Origin: Papaver somniferum
Taxonomy: Eukaryota; Streptophyta; Magnoliopsida; Ranunculales; Papaveraceae
Length of the DNA stretch: 64,000 nt
Assembly: GCF_003573695.1 (NCBI RefSeq)
Contig: NC_039361.1
Location: 98,086,279 to 98,150,278, forward strand
Reading direction: 5' to 3'
Both the position numbers and the translations under genes were made by a program. How positions within the stretch are numbered: the stretch's first letter is position 1; every line of letters begins with the position of its first letter. This document shows positions 34,550 through 45,808 of this stretch, one piece after another. Below the pieces are notes generated by a model that saw only the letters and a program-made list of their open reading frames with translations, did no database searches and was not told the DNA's origin.

Positions 34550-37500
34550 TTTCATTGACCGACCATTCTTCTCCACCCTTCACGTCCGAGCAGAGCAGAG
34601 AAGGAGAGGAAAACATTTTCGCCGGAGAACAGTCACCGGCGTCGACCACCATCCGACCAACTTCCGGCCGACACCGACCAGGTACATCCGGCAAACTTCT
34701 TTTTTTTTTTTATATATGTTCTTCATGAGTTGTTCACAAAAAAAAATCCCATATGTGTGTATGTATGCGTAGGTTTTATGAGACTTTGTTTTTAGAAAAT
34801 ATATGCTCGTCTATTCATTAGTTCGTGAAACAAGCAACAATTCCTAATATGAAAAAGATACTTAAATCCTTGAATAGATAAAGCTTAGTTGCAGTAAAGA
34901 AAATTTTGTTTATGAGGTTTCATGAAAACAAAATTTTATTTTGAATATGAAGATTTTTACACAAGTAGGGAAAAAAAAAATCTCGTCTCGCAAATAAATG
35001 CTCGATTGAGCAAAATTGAAGTATTTTTTTAACAACAACTCACGTAAGAAGATTTTTTTTTAAAGAGCTTATGTGAGTTATTTTCTCACATTGAAAATTT
35101 TTACATGAGTTAGAAAATTTTGTTAAAATTAAAGTTCGATTTTGCTTTTGTAATTGTTAGGAGCAAACAATTATTCGTGATGCATTGATGTTTACATGAA
35201 TTTATGATGTATGTATTCATGACAGAAGGAATCATGTGAATTGTTCATAATTTCGTGAAAAGTCCGGTGTCGACTTTAAATAATGAGTTTTGCTCGTCTT
35301 CGCAGGTTTGAAGGAGCGAGCAAGATTTTGACGTTTACGTTATTATCACTAAGCTAGTGAAATCGTAAACAGGTAAGAGTTGAGGATTACCATTTTGTAG
35401 ATACTAATGTGAGCATCCTGGTTATTTTTTTGTGCTTTAACTTCATTGTATTTGAAATTTGCGCATGGATGTTACAGCAACTCCGCAAAGATGACTGATT
35501 CTCGTAACAACGTTTTCGAAGATGATGCTTCTAGGGAGGAGATCTCCAGTGAAAGCGCTTCCACAAATGCATCCTCCAGCAATGATGATTCTGAGACTTC
35601 TAAGGAAGGAGAAGAGACTCGTAGACTTAGGAACATTCCAAATATGAATGATGGATTCTTCGTATTTTTGTATAGACCCGAATAATGTCCCTCAAGTTCC
35701 TCGTTTCAGCTGCTTATAAATCCCAGGAGTACTACTCAAAATAAATTGGTATCTCCTCAAGCAATAATTCAGTTATGTTTGCACGGGGGACACTATTTGG
35801 CTTCTCAGATAGAATTCAAGATTTGGCGAAAGCCTTTGACAGGATTTTCTGGATGGGCACGACACATGTTAGGTTACACCCATGTAAGAACCATGTTGGA
35901 CTATGCGCAAGTGACATGAGAAATTCAGGCGGCTGGAGAATCGGTCATTTCCCATGATGCACGATGTATGAAGGATTTATTTGTTCGCTGGTGCGTTTCT
36001 ACTCATACTTTCATATGCAGATGGGGAGAATTCGCTATCACTTTAGAGGATATAGTTGCTTTTTTGCACCTCCCAGTTACTGGTAATTTCCCTGGAGAGC
36101 TCTCGGTAGAGGAGACTGCGATTTATGATGCATTGAAAGCTGTGATGCACGAACTCAACAAGTCACCCAAACTTTGTTACATTCGATGGTTGAAGTACTG
36201 GTGGCTGAGAGATGGAATTCCTGAAGAACCTTATGATGGCGTATTAACCGTTGCTGCTTTCTTATGCTTGTTGATCTCCAGAGATGTTCTTGAAGATAGC
36301 GGACATTTGTTGAAGCCATTTGTGATTTCTTTTGCTATCAAGGTGGCTAAAGGTTAGAAGCTTCCTATCGATAGTCTGTTCTTGGGTTCACTGTTTTCCA
36401 ATTCGGACTCCTTAGTCATAGATTCCCGCATTTCTGATGGCTTCATGAAAATTGAAACATATGTTAATACGATGTTTCTCCATGCCTTGGTGTGGGAGCA
36501 CTTTGATAAGTATGCTCCGACTCCTCGTAGCATTTTGCAAGGACTAAATATTGACACTCGTCATGCCTTCCTTGAGAAAGATAATGCCAGGATCATGCGT
36601 TGGTCCACAAAACAGCCGCGACGCAAGACACGTCTCACCAGTGTTTTATACATTGAGTCTGAATTCAATTTCCGTCCTTGGGTGTCGCTTCCCCCTCTTT
36701 TTTCACAATTAATCACCTTCAATACTGCTGAAGAGAACGCCACTTTCAAATCTGGTATTGGGCTGAGTGAAGGAGAGAGGTCTTTCATACTGAGTTGCAC
36801 TCCGGTCTACCTAATATCAGTAATGCACGGTGAATTCCAAGTGGAAGAATATAATATTTACAGAGCAACTAGACAAATGGGTCTTGATCAGTGCTCCTCA
36901 GGTCATTGAACAAATAAGCCGACTGTTGAGTATCTGAAGGATCATCTAGATTGCACACATGCGGAAGGAAATGATTATTTGTTTCCTTGTCCCAATCGAG
37001 TTACCTATGCAACCCCATGCTATGTTGATTTCTGGCGTAAACAACTTGAGCGTTCGCACAAGTTCACAATGGATGTTAAGTCCCTGGTACGAAAGTTTTC
37101 ACCTGCTGACATGATTTCTGATCGGCCAAGATTGAAGTATCTCTCCAGTGGTGATAAAAGAAAGACGTCTCCAGAATGTTCACAAGTAAGCCTTTTCCTT
37201 ATAATTTTTAGTGGAAGCATAATAATCGTACCTTAATTATTTTATTAGTCCTCGTCGCAGGATGGACGCATCGTGAGATCTCGAATTCACGTAGACTTCT
37301 CAGAGGTGCAAGACAGTCCCCAGGATGGAGAAGACAGGTGTAAGGTGAAGTACAAAATGATATCAAATAATGTACAGTCCCCGGATGCTTCCTTGGTGAG
37401 TTGCTTGCGCCTCTTTGTAACGAATTTCTTTGTCCGTAAGGTTAGGATCATAAACGAACGTTTGTTAAATTTCAGAATTTTGCTCCATCGATTATTGACG

Positions 37501-39255
37501 GTCTTCGTTTTTCTCATGGTCCATCGATTCAGGAATCCAGTGCCGAGGAAGTCGATGTAAGTATCCTCTTTTCGTGTAGGTGTTCGTGTTACCTCTTTGA
37601 ATGAATTAATAATAATTGTTGTTGATGTATCCAAGAGGAAATCATTGTGGACAAACATCATGTTGATGAAGCACACTCTTCTCTGGGACACGAGGATATG
37701 GAGAATTCTCAAAACCCGGAACCGAATGGAGATAGCGGCGTTGTCAATGGTGATTTCGATATTGCTGAGCCTTCAAATGATTTAGAGACCCCCCAAGTAA
37801 GTATATCTCCTGTAATTTCTTCATAGAAGTATGAAGTTGCTGACTTGTAGATGAATGAATGAGAATCCATGTGAATATACGAGAAATTTTGTCAAAATAC
37901 GTCACCAGAAAATTTCAGACTTCAATCTTTTAGTAAAAACGCTGTAGAAACTTCGTCCGATGTCGGATTTCCGCGGTCTAGCTATGCATTTTCATTCCCA
38001 GGAAATTTACAAGCTTTGTGAAAGAAGCCTTTTGAGTTTTGAGCATGTTTAGGATTAGAAATAGGCGAAACAGTAAACTTCCAGAAGATTTTTAGAACTT
38101 TTTCAGATTGTACGTAGTCCAAAGTCTTGGCTGCATCTCTATGATCGCTTATCCGATTGTCATGAAATTTTGATATATTATAGAGAAGACCCATACGAAG
38201 AGAATGGTATATGACTCAACCTTAGAATCCTTACCAATTTATTCCAGTTTGTCATCTTATACATGGCAGTATAAAATCTCTTCAGACGAGCATGTTGAAA
38301 AACGTGTTTTATGACTTTTACACCATTTGCCCATGTCTTGGATGCATAGTAAAGAACTTAATTAGTGTTAGTTCACTCTCATGCTGGATTTTATGATTGT
38401 ATTTGTTTTCCATGCTTGGATCGCTCTAATCCCATGTAATCTTCACATTAGGTGTCAAATGCCGAAGTTGGGAATAATGAAACCAATAATGATGATTCGA
38501 GCAACCCTGGAGCTTTTGATAACGAGACAAAAATATCTGAAATTCATGGCCATGATATGCTTGTTGTCGATACTATTTAAGAGAATGAAACTCCAATTGT
38601 GACCGCTTCAGAAATGGAGGAAACCGAGTCGACAATGGAAGACACTGCTCCAGAAGAAATTGTGCCTATGACTATCGATATTGCTCTAGTGATTGAGAAC
38701 CGCATCATACTGCATGAATACCCTAATGCAGGGATTTTTTTTGATCCTCCATTCGGTGAGCCACTCCCGTATCACATATCAATTGGTAGGTTTCACGTTC
38801 CTATTGGATATGTTGTTGTGTATGAGAAGCTGTGGAAGATGTATGGCCATATTGTTGTTACGAAAGATCCGAAACGTAGTTATTTCTTGACCAAGCAAGT
38901 AGGAGCCATATTTCCTGTTGTGGCTGACATACGTACGAGAGCTTGGAGTACTGTTACTCAAGATGTACTTTCAGATTGGGAGTACAACTTGGAGAAATCT
39001 GAGGAACTCGGCTTTAACTTGAAGTGGCTTCGTCAAATAGTCAACACCATCAAGGATGCAGTAGAAAATAATATACCTTTCACCAGTGATGCTGTTATGA
39101 TGAAATGGCCCAGATTGTTGAATTATCGAAAAAGATGGAGTTGGAGAAGGCGGCCTTGCAAGTCTTGGAGAACGCGGAGAAGCAGAAATCTTACTTTGCG
39201 GGATACCTTGAACCTTGAACTCCTGAGAGATGTGAGGCTTTTATTTCAGTTTTGA
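34550..39255 (+). pseudogene. Plant mobile domain (PMD) protein gene, multi-exon, antisense inside element D; broken
   Basis: Probable exons are ~34550-34681, 35306-35370, 35478-37185, 37261-37395, 37476-37556, 37636-37796 and 38452-39255. All are joined by GT..AG introns, six of which align with those of element A. The start ATG is at 35491 (MTDSRNNVFEDD), followed by an acidic Ser-rich stretch. The PMD core contains a Trp then THTF (36001-36012), WGEF and ITLEDIV. Further conserved parts follow (AAFLCLLISRDV, LGSLFSN, VWEHFDKYAP, YNIYRATRQMGLDQ). The last exon has a GRFHVPIGY...KMYGHIV region and LKWLRQIV. In-frame stops lie at 35683-35685, 35917-35919, 36355-36357, 36907-36909 and 38578-38580, and a frameshift near 39100 disrupts the terminal coiled coil. 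Splice donors are better preserved than in A. The role of the protein in the element is unknown. Confidence 0.75.
37797..38451 (+). other. Large conserved intron of the PMD gene (element D)
   Basis: GTAAGT donor (37797) to ATTAG acceptor (38447-38451), 655 bp. It aligns with A and B counterparts over most of its length, although no reading frame is shared. Confidence 0.6.
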
Positions 39256-39463
39256 TTGGTTTTGGATAATTGAGTGATTGAGGATTTTATTTTGGGTTTG
39301 ATAGAGATTTTCTTTTAAATAAAAGACTTTGATAAATTGCTGAATTCAAATATTGAATGCAAGTATCGCAAACATTTTGGAGGAATTGAAAATACATGTG
39401 AAAGAAAATCCTAAAAACAAATCAGGTATTTATGTGTCTCGAGCAGGCAACGTCCTGAGTACC

Positions 39464-40174
39464 TCAGACATCAAAAGTTTTGAGCCAATTTTCATGAATT
39501 ATTGGCACGCATGTCTTTCCCTTCATGTCGGACAACTTGTAGTATCCTCCAGCGACCGATTTAGCAATCATAAAAAGCCCATCCCAATTTGAATTACTTA
39601 TGGAATGGAGATTACGTTTAGTTGCCTTGAGAACTAAATCCCCTTCATGAAACTTGTTAGATTTAGTTTCCCGTGCCCTGAATATTTTCTGCTGGTTTGG
39701 AATACCTCGTCTGAATTCATTTTCTTTGAGGTGCACTGTGAGCAGTCCCCGGTCATACATCTCTTTATCAGTGCCTGGAGGTTCAGGGAGTACACCTGGA
39801 ATAGGTAAACGTTTCCCAGACACTATGTGGTTCAAAGCCATGAACATGTATTCTCTTTGACCCTTTGACAGATAAAGAAATTTGTAAACATGCTCGATCA
39901 ATGACTGAACTGCTTCTTTGACTCGTTGTTCAGAGATGGTGAAAGTTCTGACTGGAAGAGGATTCTTGTGCACTCCTTCATTCCCCAGTTCTCCAGAATC
40001 ATCATTTTCCTTGAAAATACGTTTCAAGGTCCTGCAGTCACTCGTTGGAGGACTGACATACCTATGAAAGCGGCAGCAACGTGGATCCTCCATTTCTTCA
40101 TCTGTTGGTTCTCTTCTGACGGGAGGTAGGTTGATAACACCATCTTGAATCCAGACCTCCAACAACTCGACCAC
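39464..40174 (-). pseudogene. In-frame gag C-terminus / protease-start / integrase-tail fusion (element D)
   Basis: This frame continues that of gag upstream and has no ATG of its own. Residues ~1-60 hold the VWIQDGVINL and Cys/His segment (CCRFHRYV...SDC). Residues ~70-150 are the gag-protease linker up to the LLTVHLKENEFRR segment that precedes the protease active site. The frame then switches directly to GIPNQQKIF and the integrase C-terminal barrel (EGDLVLK, NSNWDGLF, GGYYKL). Protease active site, reverse transcriptase, RNase H and integrase core are all missing. The join stays in frame for 237 codons. The deletion endpoint differs from that in A. Confidence 0.72.
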
Positions 40175-40444
40175 TTCCTCAATGGCAAAAGGGAAGTCTG
40201 GCTCTTCTTGATCGTTCTGTTGACGCTGAGCCGGTGCTTGTGTATTTTTAGCCTGGTTATCCTTCTTTGGTGTTTTCGCTGGATGAGGTGCTGGAGGAGC
40301 ATCCTTATGCTGTTGCGCCTCAACTTTCCTTTTGCTTCCTTCAGTAACATTTTTGGAGGGTTGTAAATTATACTATTTGTTGATCATCCGCCTGGCGTTG
40401 ACTCGAGTGTCTCGCGGTTCTTCGATTTTGACAGTCTTTGTCCT

Positions 40445-41340
40445 TTATAACAAGGCTGGGGTAGTAGTCGCTGATCGCTTGGACGCTTCATGGAATTCTG
40501 AGAAAGTATGGAATCGAAGATTTTCCAGTAGGACTCTGTAGACAGGGATCATCCCATTGATGCACAAGTCCACCAGTTGCTTCTCGGTGACATTCAGATC
40601 ATGGAAATCCAAGGCTTGAACCCTGAACCTCTTCACATATTCATTAGGGTGTTCAGTGTTCTTCTGAGTCATTCTTCCTAAGTCAGAAAGAGTAATTTGC
40701 TCCGAGACGAAGAAGTATTTCCTTTAGAAGGCATTGACCATTTCTCCCCAACTTGCGATGCTTCCTGGTGCAATGTTATTGTACCATGTGTACGCTCGGC
40801 CCATCAGAGATTTTGAAAATTCTTTCAAACGGACAACATGATTGTGATCATGTTCTCCTGGCGCTTATATGAACCGAGAGACGTGCTCTCGAGCGTTCCC
40901 CGTCCCATTTTAGAGTGTGAATATTGGTGAAGTGTAGCCTTTCGGGAGAGGGATCTTTTGTGTAGCATCAGGGTATGGAGGTTGATGACGATGGAAAGTT
41001 GGTGCAGTGCCTTTCCCACGGTCCTCCATGAAACGTTCCAGATCTTCACGAGTGATGAAACCGGCAGGTTCTTTTGATGTCGGTTTTTCCGCAGCTTTGT
41101 GGACTTCATCGTTGTCGACTACATGGACTGGGAAAACTTCTGAATCGACAGTTGAAGCTGCTTCTTTGCCTTTTCCCTTCTCTTGAGTTTTTTCTGACAT
41201 CTTGTCGGTGAGAGTTTTGAGATAATTGCATAGATCCTTCTGTGTTGCAGCCATGTCAGTCTGAGAGTTTTGGCAAGAGTCTCTTGCACCTTCATGAGAT
41301 CAGCTATGGTAGGTGGACTTTCTCTGACTTCCTCGGGACG
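40445..41340 (-). pseudogene. Gag of element D, main part
   Basis: The same frame as 39464-40174, broken by stops near 40908-40910, about 40725 and at 40445. It contains MAATQKDLCNYLKTLTDKM, FITREDLERFMEDRGK, a GYTSP motif and the gag core with YVKRFRVQALDFHD and LCINGMIPVYR. Its N-terminus lies beyond the inserted element E at 53944-54100. Confidence 0.72.
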
Positions 41341-41345
41341 CCGGT
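41341..41345. repeat. Target-site duplication of element E, left
   Basis: CCGGT, repeated at 53939-53943. Removing E and one copy rejoins the gag sequence of element D. Confidence 0.9.
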
Positions 41346-43288
41346 TGATCAGCGCCTAATAATACATATTTTTTGGTCATTTTGTTGTCTTTTATCACCT
41401 CTTAAAAGCTTTAATGTCCTGATTTAAGCTGAATTCTGCATCTTGTGTCTCGAGGCATGAATAATCTTATTTTTGTAAATATTGATAGCACATGTTTATT
41501 TGTAGGAAAATAAAGAGAGCTTGGTTAGCAGAACTATTACGGAAAGTGGAAATGCGTACCAAATGGTGGCTAAGAAAGTTGAAGGAAATTCAAGTGCGCA
41601 GTGGTACCATTGGACTTGCATGGCAAAATTGAAAGTCCAATTGTTGTTCACGTTCAAAGAAAAGAAAAAAAAAAGAATTTCACTCTCAAATACCTAAGCT
41701 AGGTATTAGTGCTCAACTCCTAAACATGCCCTTAATCACTCTTTCCATTTCACATCAGACCATCTCTCTCTATTACACCCGACACCACCTTCCTGAGAAA
41801 CATCATCACCCTTATCCAAAACCTAACCCTAAAAGGTTGTTTCCTCTCTATCTATCTCTGTCGAAACCATGCCCTAATTCTATCTCTCCCTTATCAGTCA
41901 AATGTCTAGTTCGTACCCCTTCTGTGATACTCAATATCAACCTAACCCTAGACTCTATGAACCAGATGAGAACATGTTGGCCAAGTTATCTTCAACAGCA
42001 TCAAAGAGTGAGAATTTTTTCGAATTGTCAGTTCTCTGAAACACTAATAAGAACAACAAGGAAATGATAACATTAAGGTGGCTGGTCATAATGAAATTTA
42101 TCCACAAAATGGGTTAGTCAAAGATAAGGTCAGGCGGTGTTTTACAAGCATCAGGCGTGAGAAGCTAGGTCTGAATTTTCAGTTCTCTACAAACATCAAT
42201 ATCATCAGACAGCTAGTTAGTGGAAATAATAGGGTGGCTGTAAACTGAAGACTATCAGTGTTGAGTTCCAAGATCATCAAATCTCTGAATTTTTTATTGT
42301 GTATCTGTTGGTTGTGTGATTGAGAAAAGGGGAAAAATTCTGTGTATAAATAGGGGGTTGTTGTGTAGCTGGAAAGAGGGGTGGGGAGGAGAAAGATCAG
42401 AAGTAGAATGTTATTTTGTAACCTATCTTCTCAAAAACTCTTCTTAGTAGAAATCATTTCACATTCCTTGTTTTCATTTCTTGCTTGTGTGTGTGAGTAA
42501 CTTAGTAGAAATCAGTTGAATAAAAAAGTGATTGGGTCAATGTTTTTATCAATCTCACAACTTCATATGCTCTTTGGTTTCACAATAGTTATGTTCTAAC
42601 TTCCTTAGCTAGGGCATAGATGAAGCCCTTAATTCATTGCTAGATTATTCATGTTTTCGACATGGTTCTTGTTGTGTTTCATTGAGTAAGGATGGTTTCA
42701 ACCTAGAGCTGCCATTTATAACTTTCACTTAGTATGTCAGGCATCCTAAGTTGTTAGAGTAATTATATCTTGTAGCTTCAACCTGTGCTTACATGATCTA
42801 TTCTAATCTGTGATTAGTTATGCTGTCGAAAGACAACTAATGCTAGAGATTGATACTTCTAGTTGATGTTAAACTATATATATTGTGAACTGATTCCTTA
42901 TTGAAGAAGTGAGAGACTTGTATCTTTATCGCTGTTTTACACAAAGGAAAAATGAACTTTGTCAATAACTGGATTTTCTAGTAGAGGTTAAGCGATGGAT
43001 TCAATTGTCCTAGTGCATTTACTTATGTGTTTAAATCCTTTATTTCTGTATTACTGTTTGTATTTCTGCATTCCTATTTGTATTTCAATCACTTCCATCA
43101 TCTTGTCATTCCGACACACAAAACCCCCGTTGTTATTTCTTATTTGAATCAGTTTTAGTTAGGCTTTAGATTCAACGTTACACCGACCTAGTCTCTGTGG
43201 GTTCGACCAGTATTTTCCCTGACTACATTGTTGACATTGTGCACTTGCGGTTTAGTATAATTGTAGGTATCTTATTCTAGTCCTACCA
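41346..43288 (+). repeat. Element E 5' LTR, 1943 bp
   Basis: It starts TGATCAGCGCCTAATAATAC and ends GTCCTACCA before the PBS. TATAAATA lies at 42345-42352 and AATAAA at 42519-42524. The U5 end carries the CTCTGTGGGTTCGAC signature. The 113-codon frame inside (41726-42067) is not a known protein. Confidence 0.93.
42345..42352 (+). promoter_or_regulatory. TATA box in element E 5' LTR
   Basis: GTGTATAAATAGGGGG, conserved at 53002-53009 in the 3' LTR. Confidence 0.7.
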
Positions 43289-43294
43289 AGTTTT

Positions 43295-43312
43295 TGGCGC
43301 CGCTGTCGGGGA
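43295..43312 (+). other. Primer-binding site of element E (tRNA-Asp type)
   Basis: TGGCGCCGCTGTCGGGGA, six bases after the LTR, differs at two or three positions from the usual Athila tRNA-Asp PBS. Confidence 0.85.
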
Positions 43313-45123
43313 CTCGGTAGCGGTGTAGTTGATTTGTAGTGTTGCTTTACTAATTTTTAGTATATTGTTTGTATATGTATGTTAGAAGATTGCATCCTGT
43401 TGTTGATGTTAGTTGTAATTTTAATTTTTCAATCATCTGCATCATTGTCTTATGTTATATCTTAGTGTAACCCCATCTGTTACATAACTGCATCTCGTTT
43501 CTATTTGGTTAGTTTGCATCTGTAATCGTTCAAATCACCTGAACTGCATCAGTAGTTGAGCATACTATAGGATAATTTTTAGTTTCTTTCATGTAGGCTT
43601 GTATTTCGTCACCCTGTAATATATCAGTTGAGCATTCTCACATGTAAAAATTGTCCATAAGCGCATAATTAGATCAATTCTTTTCTTATTGCATTGTAGT
43701 CTAATTTCCGTTAACTTTTATTTTATTTGTGACTTTCTCAGTTTAAAACATATATTCATCTGTAGATTTACATTAGTAGGTTTAACCATATAGGATCATA
43801 TTGTTTAGCTGTTCTTTGTCACTTTATTATTACATGTTGTTTTCATTATACTAGCTTGTGTAATAGAAGGTGTTACTTAGGTCTGCATCTTTTTATCTTT
43901 TTATTTCAGTTAGTCAACTATCATTGTCCTGTCTCTGGTTGGAGTCAGTTCATATTTAGCATAACTTGCATTCTGTAGCTGGCATTGTAGTTTAACTGTT
44001 TAACTTTAACCTACTTTTATATAAACTGCATCTTAGTATTCACCTTAGATGTAATTTTTCTTTCTCTCTGCATTTGGTCACTGCATTCTCATAACTGTAC
44101 TAGTGTCTTTTTGTTCTGTTTGTCCTATATCTTACCAGTTCTATGAGTTAGTCATTGCATATTGTAGCTCATTACTCTATTGTATTTCTATAACTTAGAT
44201 AGTAAATCTGTTAGTTTGTATATCAGTATGCATCTAGCACACCTAGTTTAAGTTATTTGCATCTGTATCTAGTACACTCTGCGTTTAGTTTGTATATTTG
44301 TTAAGATTTTAGTTGTTAGTAACCTTTTTCACCTGTAAGGACATTACCCTCCGTAGTTGTATATTTCTGTGTGCACTTGAACATTCCTTACATCTCTAGA
44401 TTTCCATTTCAGCAGTTTAACATCTTCTTAGCATAACTTAGATTTCTGTAGTTCTTTGTCGTATACCTTGCATTTGTTAGTTAAGCACTTGCATAAGTAA
44501 TTGCATTTCAATTCTCTGTAATATATAAGCACTAGCATAATATCATCCCCTGTCTATAAATTCATGTTGTGTTAGCCCCATTCTGTCATGATAGTATAAT
44601 AGCTACGTATTTGTTTCGTGTCTCTGTAATATATCATCTCAATTTCTGTAGTAATAGTTTTAGCGTATTTACTCCTTGTTGTAGTTGTGTATATCTGGTT
44701 ACTGAAATTCGCCTTTTGAGCTCAACAGGTACCTGTGGTGCTACTTTTCAAACCAAAGGGTGAGGAGAAAAAGATTGCAAGACAACCTGTTGGTTGTGCC
44801 TAAACCCGGTATTATACCGGCGGGATCGTGCCTCAACTTTAATATCCTTGTCTTGAATGATACACCATCTTGCATGCAAAAATAGTTGCTAAGAATTTTC
44901 AAACCCCCGCCACTTATAACATCTTTGTGAATGATCCTGTGACATTTGGTTAATTTACTTGCTAGCTGAACTGTTATTTCACTGTGCTTATCTCTACAAA
45001 ATATTGTGTCTTTGTGCATGCATCTGCAAACCTGCTATCATTTGCATAAGCCCTGTGGGTCTAACTTGTGCATGTGTTGTTTGAATGGGTGTTTAACATG
45101 TTGAATGGTATGTATGTTAGGCT
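43313..45123 (+). other. Long T-rich 5' leader of element E
   Basis: About 1.8 kb between PBS and gag without a coding frame. Long gag leaders are usual in Athila elements. It contains many TTGCAT..TGTAG-type short repeats. Confidence 0.6.
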
Positions 45124-45808
45124 ATGATTGTGACTTTTCGAGACCAGACCAATCGTCTAGTTAGAATTCAGCAAAAGGACGTAGTTGAGATTCTTGTGTC
45201 TGTCGAGGAAAGACCTGACCAACCTAAGTCAATGGGTGATGAGTTAATCCCACCCCGCAATCTCAAGGAATACATGTACCCCACGAGGACAATCCAGCCC
45301 TCTTGCATTGTTTCAACCAGAAACTGCTGGTCATTTTGAGCTAAAGGCGAGAACGATACATATGCTACCTGTGTTTCGAGGGGTTGATGCTGAAAACCTT
45401 TACCATCACGTGAGAGACTTTGAGGAGATTTGTGGGACTCTCAGATTCAATCAGTTGACAGAAGAGTCCCTGAAATTGCGTTTATTTCCTTTTTCTTTGA
45501 AGGAAAAAGCCAAGTCTTGGCTATATGCTTTACGGCCTCGGTCTATTAGAAGTTGGGATGAACTTACGCAAGAATTTTTCAAAAAGTTCTTCCCAAATCA
45601 CAAAACATCCACCATTCGTCAGGATATCAATAGTTTTGTTCAAATAGATGGTGAGACATTGTCCAAGTATTTAGAAAGGTTTAACGATTTGTTACTGCAG
45701 TGTCCTCACCATGGTTTCGAACAGTGGAGACTATCAACAATTCTATATGAAGTGTTGGATTTCGCCACTCGAACCTTGTTGAATCTATGTGCAATGGTAA
45801 GTTCATAG
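45124..45808 (+). pseudogene. Athila gag, N-terminal and core part, frameshifted
   Basis: The first frame (45124-45339) includes PKSMGDELIPPRNLKEY, an Athila gag N-terminal feature. The second (45308-45808) holds the capsid-like core: FRGVDAENLYHHVRDFEEIC, RLFPFSLKEKAKSWLYAL, WDELTQEFFKKFFP and DGETLSKYLERFNDLLLQCPHHG. Frameshifts lie near 45310-45340 and near 45780. Gag would assemble the particle. The following frame continues gag with the zinc knuckle. Confidence 0.85.
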
